Shown: in pieces, positions 18,051 through 26,035 of the stretch
How positions within the stretch are numbered: position 1 is the first letter of the stretch
Layout: each line of letters starts with the position of its first letter
Assembly (NCBI GenBank): GCA_003001795.1
Contig: PVNI01000013.1
Location: 62,001-126,000, forward strand
Origin: Actinomadura viridilutea
GTDB lineage: Bacteria > Actinomycetota > Actinomycetes > Streptosporangiales > Streptosporangiaceae
Direction: 5' to 3'
DNA: 64,000 nucleotides
The notes under the pieces: model-generated
The model's input: the letters and a program-made list of their open reading frames with translations, nothing else
Databases searched by the model: none
Told to the model about the DNA's origin: nothing
Made by a program: the position numbers and the translations under genes

Positions 18051-18701
18051 ATGCTGATGAACCGCGTCGAGACCGCGCTGATCAACAGCCCGCCGCGGCG
18101 GTGGGTGCAACGGTGGTACGAGACACCGCTGCTCCTGCGCATGGGCGGTCCGCTGGACGAGGGAGCGCGGGCCCTGGAAATCGGCTGCGGCTCCGGCTAC
18201 GGCGTGCAGTTGATCCTGGAGCGGTTCGGCGCCGGACGAGTGGACGCGATCGACCTGGACCCCGCGATGGTCACCCGCGCCCGTCGCCGACTGGCCCGCT
18301 ACCGAGGCCGGGTGCGCGTCGGAGTCGCCGATGCCACCGACCTCACGGGACTGGTGCCCAGGGACGGCACGTACGACGCGGTGTTCGACAACGGCATCAT
18401 CCATCACATACCCGAGTGGCGGAAGGCCGTGGCCGAGGTGGCGCGCGTGCTGCGACCAGGCGGTCTCTTCTATTTCGGCGAGGTCACCGCCCACGCGCTG
18501 GCCCGGCCGAGCTACCGCCTGCTGTTCGATCACCCCGAACACGACCGCTTCACCGGCCGGCGCTTCCTGGACGTCCTGGACGACCACGGCCTCACGGTCC
18601 GCGCCAGCCGCGAGCTGGTGTTCGGTGACTTCGTGCTCGGCGTGGCGCAGAAGTCCGTCCCCCGTGACCGTCCTGGCGCGGCCTCCGAAAGGCAGCCGTG
18701 A
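18051..18701 (+). CDS. Class I SAM-dependent methyltransferase, first gene of the metal cassette
   Basis: A 216-residue methyltransferase. Motif I is ALEIGCGSGYGVQLILERFG, the acidic loop is VDAIDLDPAMVTRARRRL, and motif III lies in RVLRPGGLFYFGEV. ATG 18051 follows GGAAGGGG; an upstream ATG at 18009 would add 14 residues. The stop codon overlaps the start of the CDF exporter gene, so the two are coupled. The substrate is unknown. Being in one operon with a metal exporter and a second, membrane-bound methyltransferase, it may modify a metal(loid), a lipid or a thiol; the sequence does not decide. It has no obvious cysteine metal site of the ArsM type. Confidence 0.9.
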   Translation: MLMNRVETALINSPPRRWVQRWYETPLLLRMGGPLDEGARALEIGCGSGYGVQLILERFGAGRVDAIDLDPAMVTRARRRLARYRGRVRVGVADATDLTGLVPRDGTYDAVFDNGIIHHIPEWRKAVAEVARVLRPGGLFYFGEVTAHALARPSYRLLFDHPEHDRFTGRRFLDVLDDHGLTVRASRELVFGDFVLGVAQKSVPRDRPGAASERQP

Positions 18702-19624
18702 TGGGCGCCGGACACGGCCACGGGCACGGTGCGGCTCAGGTCACCGAGCACGCCGGAGGGCGGCACCGCCGACGGCTGGGCGCGGCCTTCGTCCTCATCG
18801 GCTCGCTCTTCGCCGTCGAGCTCGCGTACGGGCTGCTCTCAGGGTCGCTGGCGCTGCTGTCCGACGCGGGTCACATGGCCGCCGATGTGGTGACCCTGGC
18901 CGCGGCTCTGGTCGCCACCAAGATCGCAGCACGGCGGGACACCACCGGCCGCCGCACCTACGGGTCCTACCGGGCCGAGGTGTTCGCCTCCGGGTTCGCG
19001 GTGCTGGTGATGCTGGGCACCGCCGTCTACATCGTCGTCGAGGCCTTGGGCCGGATCGGCGCGGACGCCGAGGTCTCCTCCAGGCCGATGCTGGTGGTCG
19101 GCGCGCTGGGCCTGGTGGTCAACCTGGCCGCGCTCGCGCTGCTGCGCGCGGGCGCCGCCGAGAGTCTGAGCGTCAAGGGCGCCTACCTGGAGGTGCTCGC
19201 CGACACGGCCGGATCGGTCGGAGTGATCGCGGCCGGGATCCTGGTCGCCACCACGGGCCGGGTCCTGTTCGACACCGTGGTCGCGCTCGCCATCGCCGTG
19301 TTCGTCGTGGTCCGCGCCCTGGGCCTGGGCCGTCAGGTGCTGGCGGTGCTGGCCCAGCACGCCCCCGCCGGGCTCGACGTCGACGCGGTGGCCGCGGAAC
19401 TGGCCGCCGTTCCAGGCGTCCAGGACGTCCACGACCTGCACCTGTGGACGTTGACCTCCGGCATGAACGTGGCGACCGCCCACCTCGTCACGACCGAGCA
19501 GGCCGACGCGCACGCGGTCCTGGACCGCGCCCGCGAACTGCTCCGCGACCGCCACGCCATCGCCCACGCAACCCTGCAGGTCGAGCCCGCCGACCACGAA
19601 GGGTGCGACGAAGTCGGCTGGTGA
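18698..19624 (+). CDS. Cation diffusion facilitator (Zn/Cd exporter, CzcD-like)
   Basis: A 308-residue CDF transporter that exports Zn2+ or Cd2+ in exchange for protons. The N-terminus has a short His-rich stretch (GHGHGHG). Six membrane helices follow. The helix II metal site is visible as LLSDAGHMAADV and the helix V site as EVLADTAGSVGVI. A cytosolic domain contains HDLHLWTLTSGMNVATAHL. The start is GTG 18698 or ATG 18701, overlapping the previous stop. It lies between two methyltransferase genes and opposite a CmtR-like sensor, so cadmium, lead or zinc are the likely ions. Confidence 0.94.
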   Translation: MMGAGHGHGHGAAQVTEHAGGRHRRRLGAAFVLIGSLFAVELAYGLLSGSLALLSDAGHMAADVVTLAAALVATKIAARRDTTGRRTYGSYRAEVFASGFAVLVMLGTAVYIVVEALGRIGADAEVSSRPMLVVGALGLVVNLAALALLRAGAAESLSVKGAYLEVLADTAGSVGVIAAGILVATTGRVLFDTVVALAIAVFVVVRALGLGRQVLAVLAQHAPAGLDVDAVAAELAAVPGVQDVHDLHLWTLTSGMNVATAHLVTTEQADAHAVLDRARELLRDRHAIAHATLQVEPADHEGCDEVGW

Positions 19625-19642
19625 TCCCCGAAGGAACCCCTC

Positions 19643-20245
19643 ATGGCGCTGACCGCGTTGACCGTCTACCTGCTTTGGGCGGCGCTGGCCTTGGGCCTGC
19701 GCAGCTGGTTGCAATGGCGTCGTACCGGCGACACCGGATTCCGCGGCGGAGGGCTGCGCCGCGGCACCGTCCAGTGGTGGGCCCGGATGCTCTTCGTCGT
19801 CGCTTTGATCACTGGTGCCGCCGGCCCCATCGCCGCTCTGGCCGGCCTGGGTCCGATCGGCTTCCTGGACCGGCTCGCCGTCCAGATCTCCGGGACGGTC
19901 CTCGCCGCGGCCGGCGCGGCCGCCACGTTGGCGGCGCAGGCGTCCATGGGCAGTTCGTGGCGCATCGTCGTCGACGACAACGAACGCACCGGTCTGGTCA
20001 CCGGGGGCGCGTTCGCCGTGGTCCGCAATCCCATCTTCACCGCAATGATCGTCACCGCTGCGGGGCTCGCCGCCATGGTCCCGAACGTGATCTCCCTGGT
20101 CGGCTTGGCGCTGACGGTGACCGCGATCCACGTGCAGGTCCGCGCCGTCGAAGAGCCCTACCTGCTACGCGTCCACGGCGACGCCTACCGCGGTTACGCC
20201 GCCCGCGTCGGTCGGTTCCTCCCCGGCATCGGACGCCTCCCATGA
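19643..20245 (+). CDS. ICMT-like membrane methyltransferase
   Basis: A 200-residue protein with about five membrane helices and the isoprenylcysteine carboxyl methyltransferase (ICMT/PEMT) C-terminal pattern: LVTGGAFAVVRNPIFTAMIV and VEEPYLLRVHGDAYRGYAAR, which contain the conserved RNP and EE...HG..Y.Y motifs for SAM and acceptor binding. ATG 19643 follows GAAGGAA. It lies 18 bp after the CDF gene in the same operon. Bacterial members are mostly uncharacterised and bacteria do not make prenylated CaaX proteins in the eukaryotic way, so the acceptor is probably a lipid or small molecule. Confidence 0.9.
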   Translation: MALTALTVYLLWAALALGLRSWLQWRRTGDTGFRGGGLRRGTVQWWARMLFVVALITGAAGPIAALAGLGPIGFLDRLAVQISGTVLAAAGAAATLAAQASMGSSWRIVVDDNERTGLVTGGAFAVVRNPIFTAMIVTAAGLAAMVPNVISLVGLALTVTAIHVQVRAVEEPYLLRVHGDAYRGYAARVGRFLPGIGRLP

Positions 20246-20463
20246 AAGACATTCCGGCGTCGTCCAGGCGACTGCGGCGGCGACCTCGATGACCGAGCCC
20301 CATCCCGAAGGCGACCAGCGCCCCTGAGATCGCGATCGTTTCAGCGGTGATCGCCACGATCGTCGTCCATGCGGTTGTCGACGATGGCTGCGACCACCGG
20401 CCCCCCGCCCCCTCCAGGTCAATGGCGCTTTCCATCGCGGGGACGGGCCGAGCGCCGCGCTGG

Positions 20464-20868
20464 TCAGCCGCCCGCCACCGGCTCGGTCGGGGCGACGGAG
20501 TCCTCGCGGTTCTGCCGGGCGGCGGTCCCATAGGCGGGGCACAGTGCGACGGCGCGGTCGGTTGCGCTCAAGAGGTGCTCGGCCGAGCGCAGCAGATCCA
20601 TCAACTCGGGGGCGGCGATGAAATAGAACGACTGGCGGCCCTCGGCGCGGTAGTCCACCAGCTTGCAGTCGCGCAGGCAGCTCAGGTGTTTGGAGACCGT
20701 GGACTGGGCCAGCCCCAGCTCACGTGTCAGGTCCACCACGCGGGCCTCGCCGCGCGACAGCCGCTGCACGATCGACAACCGCACCGGATCGGCGAGCGAA
20801 CGGAACAGCGCGGCCGCCGGCGCCAGTCCGTCCAACGGCGTCATTCCACGGTCAGAATCAATCGCCAT
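20464..20868 (-). CDS. CmtR-like ArsR/SmtB metal sensor
   Basis: A 134-residue winged-helix repressor. The recognition helix reads STVSKHLSCLRDCKLVDYR, with Cys64 and Cys68 spaced CxxxC, and a third cysteine at 110 (VALCPAYG). This is the cysteine layout of Mycobacterium tuberculosis CmtR (Cys57, Cys61, Cys102), a Cd(II)/Pb(II) sensor that leaves DNA when it binds metal. It lacks the alpha5 or alpha3N sites of SmtB/CadC types as far as I can see. It is convergent with the CDF operon, 218 bp from its end. Its own start codon lies next to a motif also found before that operon, consistent with autoregulation plus control of the exporter. Confidence 0.92.
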   Translation of the reverse strand: MAIDSDRGMTPLDGLAPAAALFRSLADPVRLSIVQRLSRGEARVVDLTRELGLAQSTVSKHLSCLRDCKLVDYRAEGRQSFYFIAAPELMDLLRSAEHLLSATDRAVALCPAYGTAARQNREDSVAPTEPVAGG

Positions 20869-20880
20869 ATCGCGATGATA
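20869..20880 (-). promoter_or_regulatory. Candidate CmtR-like operator at its own start
   Basis: ATCGCGATGATA (plus-strand reading) touches the start codon of the sensor gene and contains the palindrome ATCGCGAT. It matches 11 of 12 bases of the motif at 18003-18014. Placement directly at the start suggests that bound repressor would block a leaderless or short-leader transcript. Confidence 0.4.
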
Positions 20881-21091
20881 ACGGTTTTCTTAGTCACTCA
20901 CAGAGGCTGGAACATCGCGGGGATCCTGTCGTCGGCGGGGAAGTCGTCCTTGCCGCCTGGCAGGCGGTTCCATATCTGCGGCACGGACTGTCGACATCCA
21001 TGCCATTTCTCCCCGTACCTGGGCATGTCGCCGCTCGCGTACCGCTGCGCCCACAACGCTCCGGACCTGGAGGGCGGCGGCCCGGACGTCC

Positions 21092-22024
21092 TCAGTCTCG
21101 GGAGAAGGGGGCCCACGCGCTGATGGCGAAGCCGTCGCCGTCCTTGCGGACTTCGGCGGCTCCATGCCCCGGCCAGTGCGCCGGTATGACGAGTTCTCCC
21201 AGCTCGGCGGCGCGGGAGAGGTAGGCGCGGCGGGTCTTCGCGGCGAGCTTGAGGTCGTCGCAGAAGCAGCTGTTCCATCCGGGTTCGAGGACTTGGACGG
21301 GGCTGTGCATCATGTCCCCGACGAACACGGCCCGGTCGGTCCCCGAGCGGAGGGTGAGGACGGACGACCCTGGGGTGTGACCCGGCGCGGGCTCCAGCAG
21401 GAGGTTGCCGTCGATCCTGTAGGCGCCCTCCCACAGGACCGCCTGTCCGGCTCGGTAGACGGGGGCGATGCTGTCGTTGAACACCAGCTTGCCGCCCTCC
21501 CAGCGGATGCGTTCGTGCTCGTCTCGCGGCGCCCTGGTCCGGCTGGGGTTCTCCGGGTTGAAGTAGAGGTAGTCGGCGCGGGGGATCAGATAGGTGGCGT
21601 TGGGGAAGGTGGGCTGCCACTCCCCGTCGCGCAGCTCCGTGTTCCAGCCGACGTGGTCGTAGTGGATGTGCGTGTTGACGACGACGTCGACGTCCTCGGG
21701 CTCGACGCCGGTCCGCCGCAGGCGCTCGAGGTAGTCGGTCTTCAGCCCGGCGAACAGCGGGATCTGCGGACGCTCCCGGTCGTTGCCGACGCCGGTGTCC
21801 ACCAGGATGGTCCGTCCCTCGCTGCGGAGGACCCAGGTCTGGATGTGGCAGCGGTAGGCGTCGTCGTCGGGCGTCCAGAAGTCCGGCGCGAGCCAGTCCC
21901 GGTTGTCCTGCCAGATCTCCTCGGTGCTGTCGGGGATGATGAACCGGACGGTCCGGACGGGGCCGGACCACTCGACGACGCGCGTGATCTCGACGTCGCC
22001 GAGAACGATGGTGTCTTCGGGCAT
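21092..22024 (-). CDS. Metallo-beta-lactamase-fold hydrolase (lactonase-like)
   Basis: A 310-residue zinc hydrolase. The metal site is NTHIHYDHVGW (HxHxDH), with a further His in PAPGHTPGSS, an Asp in FVGDMMH and a His in PAHWPGHG. The long N-terminal part (TPDDDAYRCHIQTWVLRSEG) resembles the AHL-lactonase/AttM-like branch. ATG 22024 follows GGAG by seven bases. It lies 39 bp downstream of a TetR gene on the same strand, which has a clear palindrome in its promoter, so the enzyme is probably induced by the ligand of that regulator, perhaps its own substrate. Confidence 0.9.
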   Translation of the reverse strand: MPEDTIVLGDVEITRVVEWSGPVRTVRFIIPDSTEEIWQDNRDWLAPDFWTPDDDAYRCHIQTWVLRSEGRTILVDTGVGNDRERPQIPLFAGLKTDYLERLRRTGVEPEDVDVVVNTHIHYDHVGWNTELRDGEWQPTFPNATYLIPRADYLYFNPENPSRTRAPRDEHERIRWEGGKLVFNDSIAPVYRAGQAVLWEGAYRIDGNLLLEPAPGHTPGSSVLTLRSGTDRAVFVGDMMHSPVQVLEPGWNSCFCDDLKLAAKTRRAYLSRAAELGELVIPAHWPGHGAAEVRKDGDGFAISAWAPFSRD

Positions 22025-22063
22025 CACGGAACTCCGAGTGAACGAGACGGATTGACAAGGGGT

Positions 22064-22825
22064 TCAGGAAGACCCCTGGGACTCGGGCGCATAGCGGGCC
22101 AGGAAGGTGCGCACGGCCTCCTCGATCACCACGTCCGCGGGAGGCCGGTCGGCGACCTCCTCCTCGAAGCCCATGACCCCCGGCCAGACGAGGAATTCCT
22201 GGACGAGGCCCATGAACTGGCGCGCCGCGAGGCGGGTGTCCGGGCATCGCAGGCGCCCTGCGCGGACGAGACCGTCCAGGCATTCGGCGAACGCGGCCAC
22301 GACCGGGCCCTTGCCGATGCGGTAGAACTCGTCCGCGATCCACGGCAGCCGCCCGGACTCGGCCACGACGAGCCGCGCGAAGCGGATCTGCTCGCTCTCG
22401 GTCGCGAAGCGGTGCATCGACCAGGCGAACGCGCGGAGCACCTCCTCGGCGCTCGCGTCGGCGTCGCACTCGACGAGCCGCCGGTCCGGGCCGGCGAACT
22501 CCGACCAGTGGTGGCGGACCATCTCCCGGAACACCGTCTCCTTCGAGCCGAAGCGGTTGTAGACGGTCTGCCGCGAGACTCCGGCGCGTTCCGCGACCCG
22601 GTCCAGCGTGACGCCGTCGTAGCGGTCGGCCAGGAACAGCTCCTTCGCCGCCTTGAGGATCTTCTCGTCGGATGCGGTCCGACGGCGTCCAGCCTTCTGC
22701 CCCGTGCCCGGCCGGTTCGCACCCGCCTGTTCGGGCACGTCGGCACGCTCCCGGCTCGCAGACCGGCCCCGGGGGCCGGGAACGTCACGGGCAGCGCTCA
22801 AGTGGTTCCGCACGGAGGCGTCCAT
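22064..22825 (-). CDS. TetR family regulator
   Basis: A 253-residue regulator with an unusually long, polar N-terminal extension (~50 residues). The helix-turn-helix follows (VTLDRVAERAGVSRQTVYNR). The C-terminal domain looks like the AcrR/AefR group (EQIRFARLVVAESGRLPWIA). It starts at ATG 22825 with AGAGAGGA nine bases upstream. It is the first gene of an operon with the metallo-hydrolase. A 17-bp palindrome lies 33 bases upstream, so it probably represses itself. Confidence 0.92.
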   Translation of the reverse strand: MDASVRNHLSAARDVPGPRGRSASRERADVPEQAGANRPGTGQKAGRRRTASDEKILKAAKELFLADRYDGVTLDRVAERAGVSRQTVYNRFGSKETVFREMVRHHWSEFAGPDRRLVECDADASAEEVLRAFAWSMHRFATESEQIRFARLVVAESGRLPWIADEFYRIGKGPVVAAFAECLDGLVRAGRLRCPDTRLAARQFMGLVQEFLVWPGVMGFEEEVADRPPADVVIEEAVRTFLARYAPESQGSS

Positions 22826-22857
22826 GGAAGTCGTCCTCTCTCACACGTACGGAATTA

Positions 22858-22874
22858 GACTTTACAGTACAGTC
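22858..22874 (-). promoter_or_regulatory. TetR operator palindrome
   Basis: GACTTTACAGTACAGTC is symmetric around its central A with one mismatched pair out of eight. It lies 33 bases before the TetR-hydrolase operon, in the expected promoter zone. Confidence 0.6.
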
Positions 22875-23125
22875 CAACTACACCCGCAGCATCGCCTCTG
22901 ACCAGGGCAAACGCGGGGACGTTCGAAGAACGCCCGCTCCTCGGACGAGGAGGAGGCACTGCGCCCGACGGCCGAGCCGGTGAGGCGGCACCTCGCTCCA
23001 TCAGGTCCGAAAGGCGTCGACCAGGACGGCGACGATCTGCCGACGTCCGCCGCAGCGACCCGAGGGGCACCGACGGCGAGGAGGGCGACGCCGCAGGCGA
23101 TCACCGTCGGCTCAGGGCGGCGCGT

Positions 23126-23764
23126 TCACAGCGCCAGGCCGGAGGCCAGGAACTCCAGGTTCTCGTCCACCAGGGCGGGCAGGTCGAGGGTCGCGTCGGA
23201 GTCGAGCCAGGCGTACATCGCCGACATCAGCACGCCCAGCACCGCCCACGCGAACGCCTGCACCCGCTGATCGCCGGGGTCCCGGCCGGTCCGCTCGGCG
23301 ATCATGGTGGCCAGCGCCTTCTGGGTGCCGGAGCGCATCGCGTCGAACATGCGGGCGCGCAGCGCCGGCTCGGTCATCATCAGCCGGGTCCGCACCAGCA
23401 CGCCCTCGCGTTCCCGCTCGTAGACCAACGGGAAGATCTCTTTCAGCGCGGCCCGCAGCGCCTCGATCGGCCCCAGGTCCGCGGGCTGCCGCCGGAACGC
23501 CTCCATCAGGATCGGGTCGTACTCGTCATCGATGACCACGTCTTCCTTCGTGGGGAAGTAGCGGAAGAACGTGCTCGGCGAGATCTCGGCCGCCGCGCAG
23601 ATCTGCTCCACCGTGGTCGCCGCGTAGCCCTGCTCGGCGAAGAGCCGGAGGGCGTGCTCCTGGATCGCCCGACGGGTCCGCAGCTTCTTGCGTTCGCGCA
23701 GCGGCAGCCGTTGCAGATGCTCGTCGAACCGGTCCAGCGCCCACTCAGGAGGCGACGTGCTCAT
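23126..23764 (-). CDS. TetR family regulator of the MFS exporter
   Basis: A 212-residue regulator. The helix-turn-helix reads TTVEQICAAAEISPSTFFRY, and the C-terminal part is of the TetR_C_17-like group common in actinomycetes (LVRTRLMMTEPALRARMF). ATG 23764 overlaps the end of the MFS gene by 20 bases, so the regulator is the second gene of the exporter operon. It likely binds the large palindrome in front of that operon. Confidence 0.93.
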   Translation of the reverse strand: MSTSPPEWALDRFDEHLQRLPLRERKKLRTRRAIQEHALRLFAEQGYAATTVEQICAAAEISPSTFFRYFPTKEDVVIDDEYDPILMEAFRRQPADLGPIEALRAALKEIFPLVYEREREGVLVRTRLMMTEPALRARMFDAMRSGTQKALATMIAERTGRDPGDQRVQAFAWAVLGVLMSAMYAWLDSDATLDLPALVDENLEFLASGLAL

Positions 23765-25277
23765 GCATCGATTCTGGGTCATCGGCGGGACCGGCCGCAC
23801 CCCGCCGCCCGGGCTGGACGACGAGCACCAGCACCGCCACGGTCACGGCGGCGAGCGAACAGACCGCCAGCGCCGCGTCCATGCCCTGGACGTAGGCGTC
23901 ACGGGCCGAGGCCAGGACCGCCGGGTCGCCCAGCCGGGCCGCCACCGCCGCGGCGCCGCCGAGCGAGTCGCGGGCGGTCTCGGCCGCGGCGGCGGGCAGC
24001 GTGCCGGGGTCGAACTCGTCGCGGTAGATCGAGGAGACGATGCTGCCGAGCCCGGCGATGCCGAGCGCCCCGCCGGTCTGCCGCAGCGTCTGGACGAGCC
24101 CGGAGCCGCGTCCGGTCTCCTCTTCCGGCAGGCAGTCCAGCACGGTGTCCATCGCCGGGATGAGAGCGAGGCCCATGCCGACGCCCGCCAGCGACAGCCA
24201 CCCGGCGGTGAACCCGTAACCGTCGTCCACCTCGGTGAACGCGCCCAGCCCCAGCCCGGCGGCCAGCACGAACAGCCCGGCGATCATGAGCGGCTTGGCG
24301 CCCAGCGGCTTGGCGAGCCGGTCGGTGAGCGCCCCGGCGACCATCAGGCCGAGCAGCATCGGGATCAGCCGCGCGCCGGTGCCGAGCGCGTCATTGCCCT
24401 GCACGACCTGCAGATACTGCGGCAGCACGAACAGCGCCCCCGCCATGACCATGGTGGCCAGCGTGCCGGCCGCCAGCGCCCCGTTGAACCGGCGGTCGCG
24501 GAACAGGGCCAGGTTCATGATCGGTTCACGGGCGCGCCGCTCCCACAGGACGAACGCCGTCAGCAGCGCCAGGGCCGCGCCGAACGAGCCCAGCGTGACG
24601 CCGTCGTCCCAGCCTCGGACCGGGCCCTCGATCACCCCGAACACCAGCGCCACCAGGCCCGCCATCGACAGCGCCGACCCGGCCCAGTCGATCCGGGGCG
24701 CGGACGGGTCGCGCGACTCGGGCAGCAGCAGCGCCACCGCGACCCCGCCGACCGCCACCACCGGCACGTTGATCAGGAAGATCGAGCCCCACCAGAAGTT
24801 CTCCAGCAGCCAGCCGCCCAGCAGCGGTCCGAGCGGAAGGCCCAGCGCCATGGACGCCGACCAGATCGCGATCGCGCGGGTGCGCTCGTGCGGCGAGAAG
24901 ATCGCGGGCAGCATCGACATCGACAGCGGCACCACCGTGGCCGCGCCCACCCCCATGAACGTGCGGGCGGCGATCAACGCGTCCGCCCCGTCCACCAGGG
25001 CCCCGGCCAGCGAGGCGACGCCGAACAGCGCCAGCCCGGCCAGGAGCAGCCGCTTGCGGCCGAACCGGTCGCCCAGCAGCCCGGCGGGCAGCAGCAGGGC
25101 CGCGAACACCAGGACGTAGGAGTCCACGATCCACTGCAGTTCGCTGGTGCTCGCGTCCAGCTCCTCCGAGAGCGTGGCCAGGGCCACGTTCAGGATCGTC
25201 AGGTCGAAACCGAGCGCAAGCAGCGCGAGCGCGAGCGCCCCCAGCCCCCACCAGCGCCGCGCGTCCCCCATCTTCAT
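23745..25277 (-). CDS. MFS drug exporter, EmrB/QacA (DHA2) family
   Basis: A 510-residue proton-driven exporter with 14 predicted helices. Motif A is visible as GLLGDRFGRKRLLL, and the DHA2 pattern DLTILNVALATLSEEL lies in helix 1. ATG 25277 follows GGAGGTGG by seven bases. Substrates are probably drugs or secondary metabolites. The TetR regulator gene follows directly with an overlap, and a strongly symmetric 49-bp element precedes it, so this is a self-contained inducible efflux unit. Confidence 0.95.
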   Translation of the reverse strand: MKMGDARRWWGLGALALALLALGFDLTILNVALATLSEELDASTSELQWIVDSYVLVFAALLLPAGLLGDRFGRKRLLLAGLALFGVASLAGALVDGADALIAARTFMGVGAATVVPLSMSMLPAIFSPHERTRAIAIWSASMALGLPLGPLLGGWLLENFWWGSIFLINVPVVAVGGVAVALLLPESRDPSAPRIDWAGSALSMAGLVALVFGVIEGPVRGWDDGVTLGSFGAALALLTAFVLWERRAREPIMNLALFRDRRFNGALAAGTLATMVMAGALFVLPQYLQVVQGNDALGTGARLIPMLLGLMVAGALTDRLAKPLGAKPLMIAGLFVLAAGLGLGAFTEVDDGYGFTAGWLSLAGVGMGLALIPAMDTVLDCLPEEETGRGSGLVQTLRQTGGALGIAGLGSIVSSIYRDEFDPGTLPAAAAETARDSLGGAAAVAARLGDPAVLASARDAYVQGMDAALAVCSLAAVTVAVLVLVVQPGRRGAAGPADDPESMHEHVAS

Positions 25278-25293
25278 GGAAGCCACCTCCGAA

Positions 25294-25342
25294 TGACACA
25301 CACTATGAAATGAGAGTAACTCTCAAAAGATGGCGTGTGTCA
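25294..25342 (-). promoter_or_regulatory. Concentric double palindrome (efflux operon operator)
   Basis: The inner palindrome TGAGAGTAACTCTCA (25311-25325) is perfect around its centre. The outer arms TGACACAC (25294-25301) and GTGTGTCA (25335-25342) are also perfect. Both share the same centre at 25318. The element starts 16 bases before the MFS start codon. It probably binds two TetR dimers or two regulators. Confidence 0.7.
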
Positions 25343-26014
25343 ACATCGGGAGAGACTTGGTCGACGCCCTGGACGCCAGTACTGCGCACGACGGTCGGCC
25401 GCCTCGCGGACCGGTTCGACACACGGCGGATCCCCCGCAGCCCGCTGCCGGCGGTGAATGACGCACTCCACGCACCAACGGCGACGTCCTGCTGGTGGCC
25501 TTCGACCGCCCACCCGTGCCTGCCGACGCCCCAGGTCTGGCCGGTTACGCGTCACACGCCTGGACTCGGCTTGGGCATCGGCGCGGCCAGCCGTCGCCGT
25601 CCGCAAGGTTCCCCTGGATCCGGCGCCGAGCTTGCGATGGCCGTGATCGGCACGCTCGTCTGCCGGCAGAGCGATCCCCCGGCGCGCTCCAGACCTCCGT
25701 GATCGCCGACTAAGGAATCTGCCTGAACGGTCGGCCCTGACGTCAGGCCCCGGGCATTGCTCATCCGCGGCGCGAGTGACGCCGCCCAGAGCACCGAAAC
25801 GCCTTCAGTTGATCAGCCGCGATGCTCCGGTTCTCGGGGCATGTCCTTCGTCCACAGTGGCTCCCTGCCGACGGCGGCGGTGAGCGACTGATCACTTGCC
25901 GCAGAGCAGGATCAGTCCGCCGACCTGGCGAGATGGCTCCACTGACCGTCTCGCCCTTTCTTGGAAGCTTGTCACCGCTCAGGCAGTACGCTGATCGCTG
26001 TACGAGAACACCAC
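25343..26014. other. Intergenic, no recognised gene
   Basis: About 670 bp between the efflux operator and the kinase gene. Short open frames exist on both strands, but none has a ribosome site with a recognisable product. Nothing else stands out. Confidence 0.5.
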
Positions 26015-26035
26015 ATGATCAGTAGGTTTGGTTCC

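Noticed and set aside
20052..20435. Minus-strand frame with a hydrophobic segment after the CmtR-like gene
   Set aside because: It runs ~190 bp antisense into the ICMT-like gene and has no ribosome site; only one possible membrane helix supports it.
22862..23104. 80-residue minus-strand frame with a signal-like start
   Set aside because: It lies over the TetR promoter and operator, has no ribosome site and its tail is Ser/Arg/Cys-rich noise.
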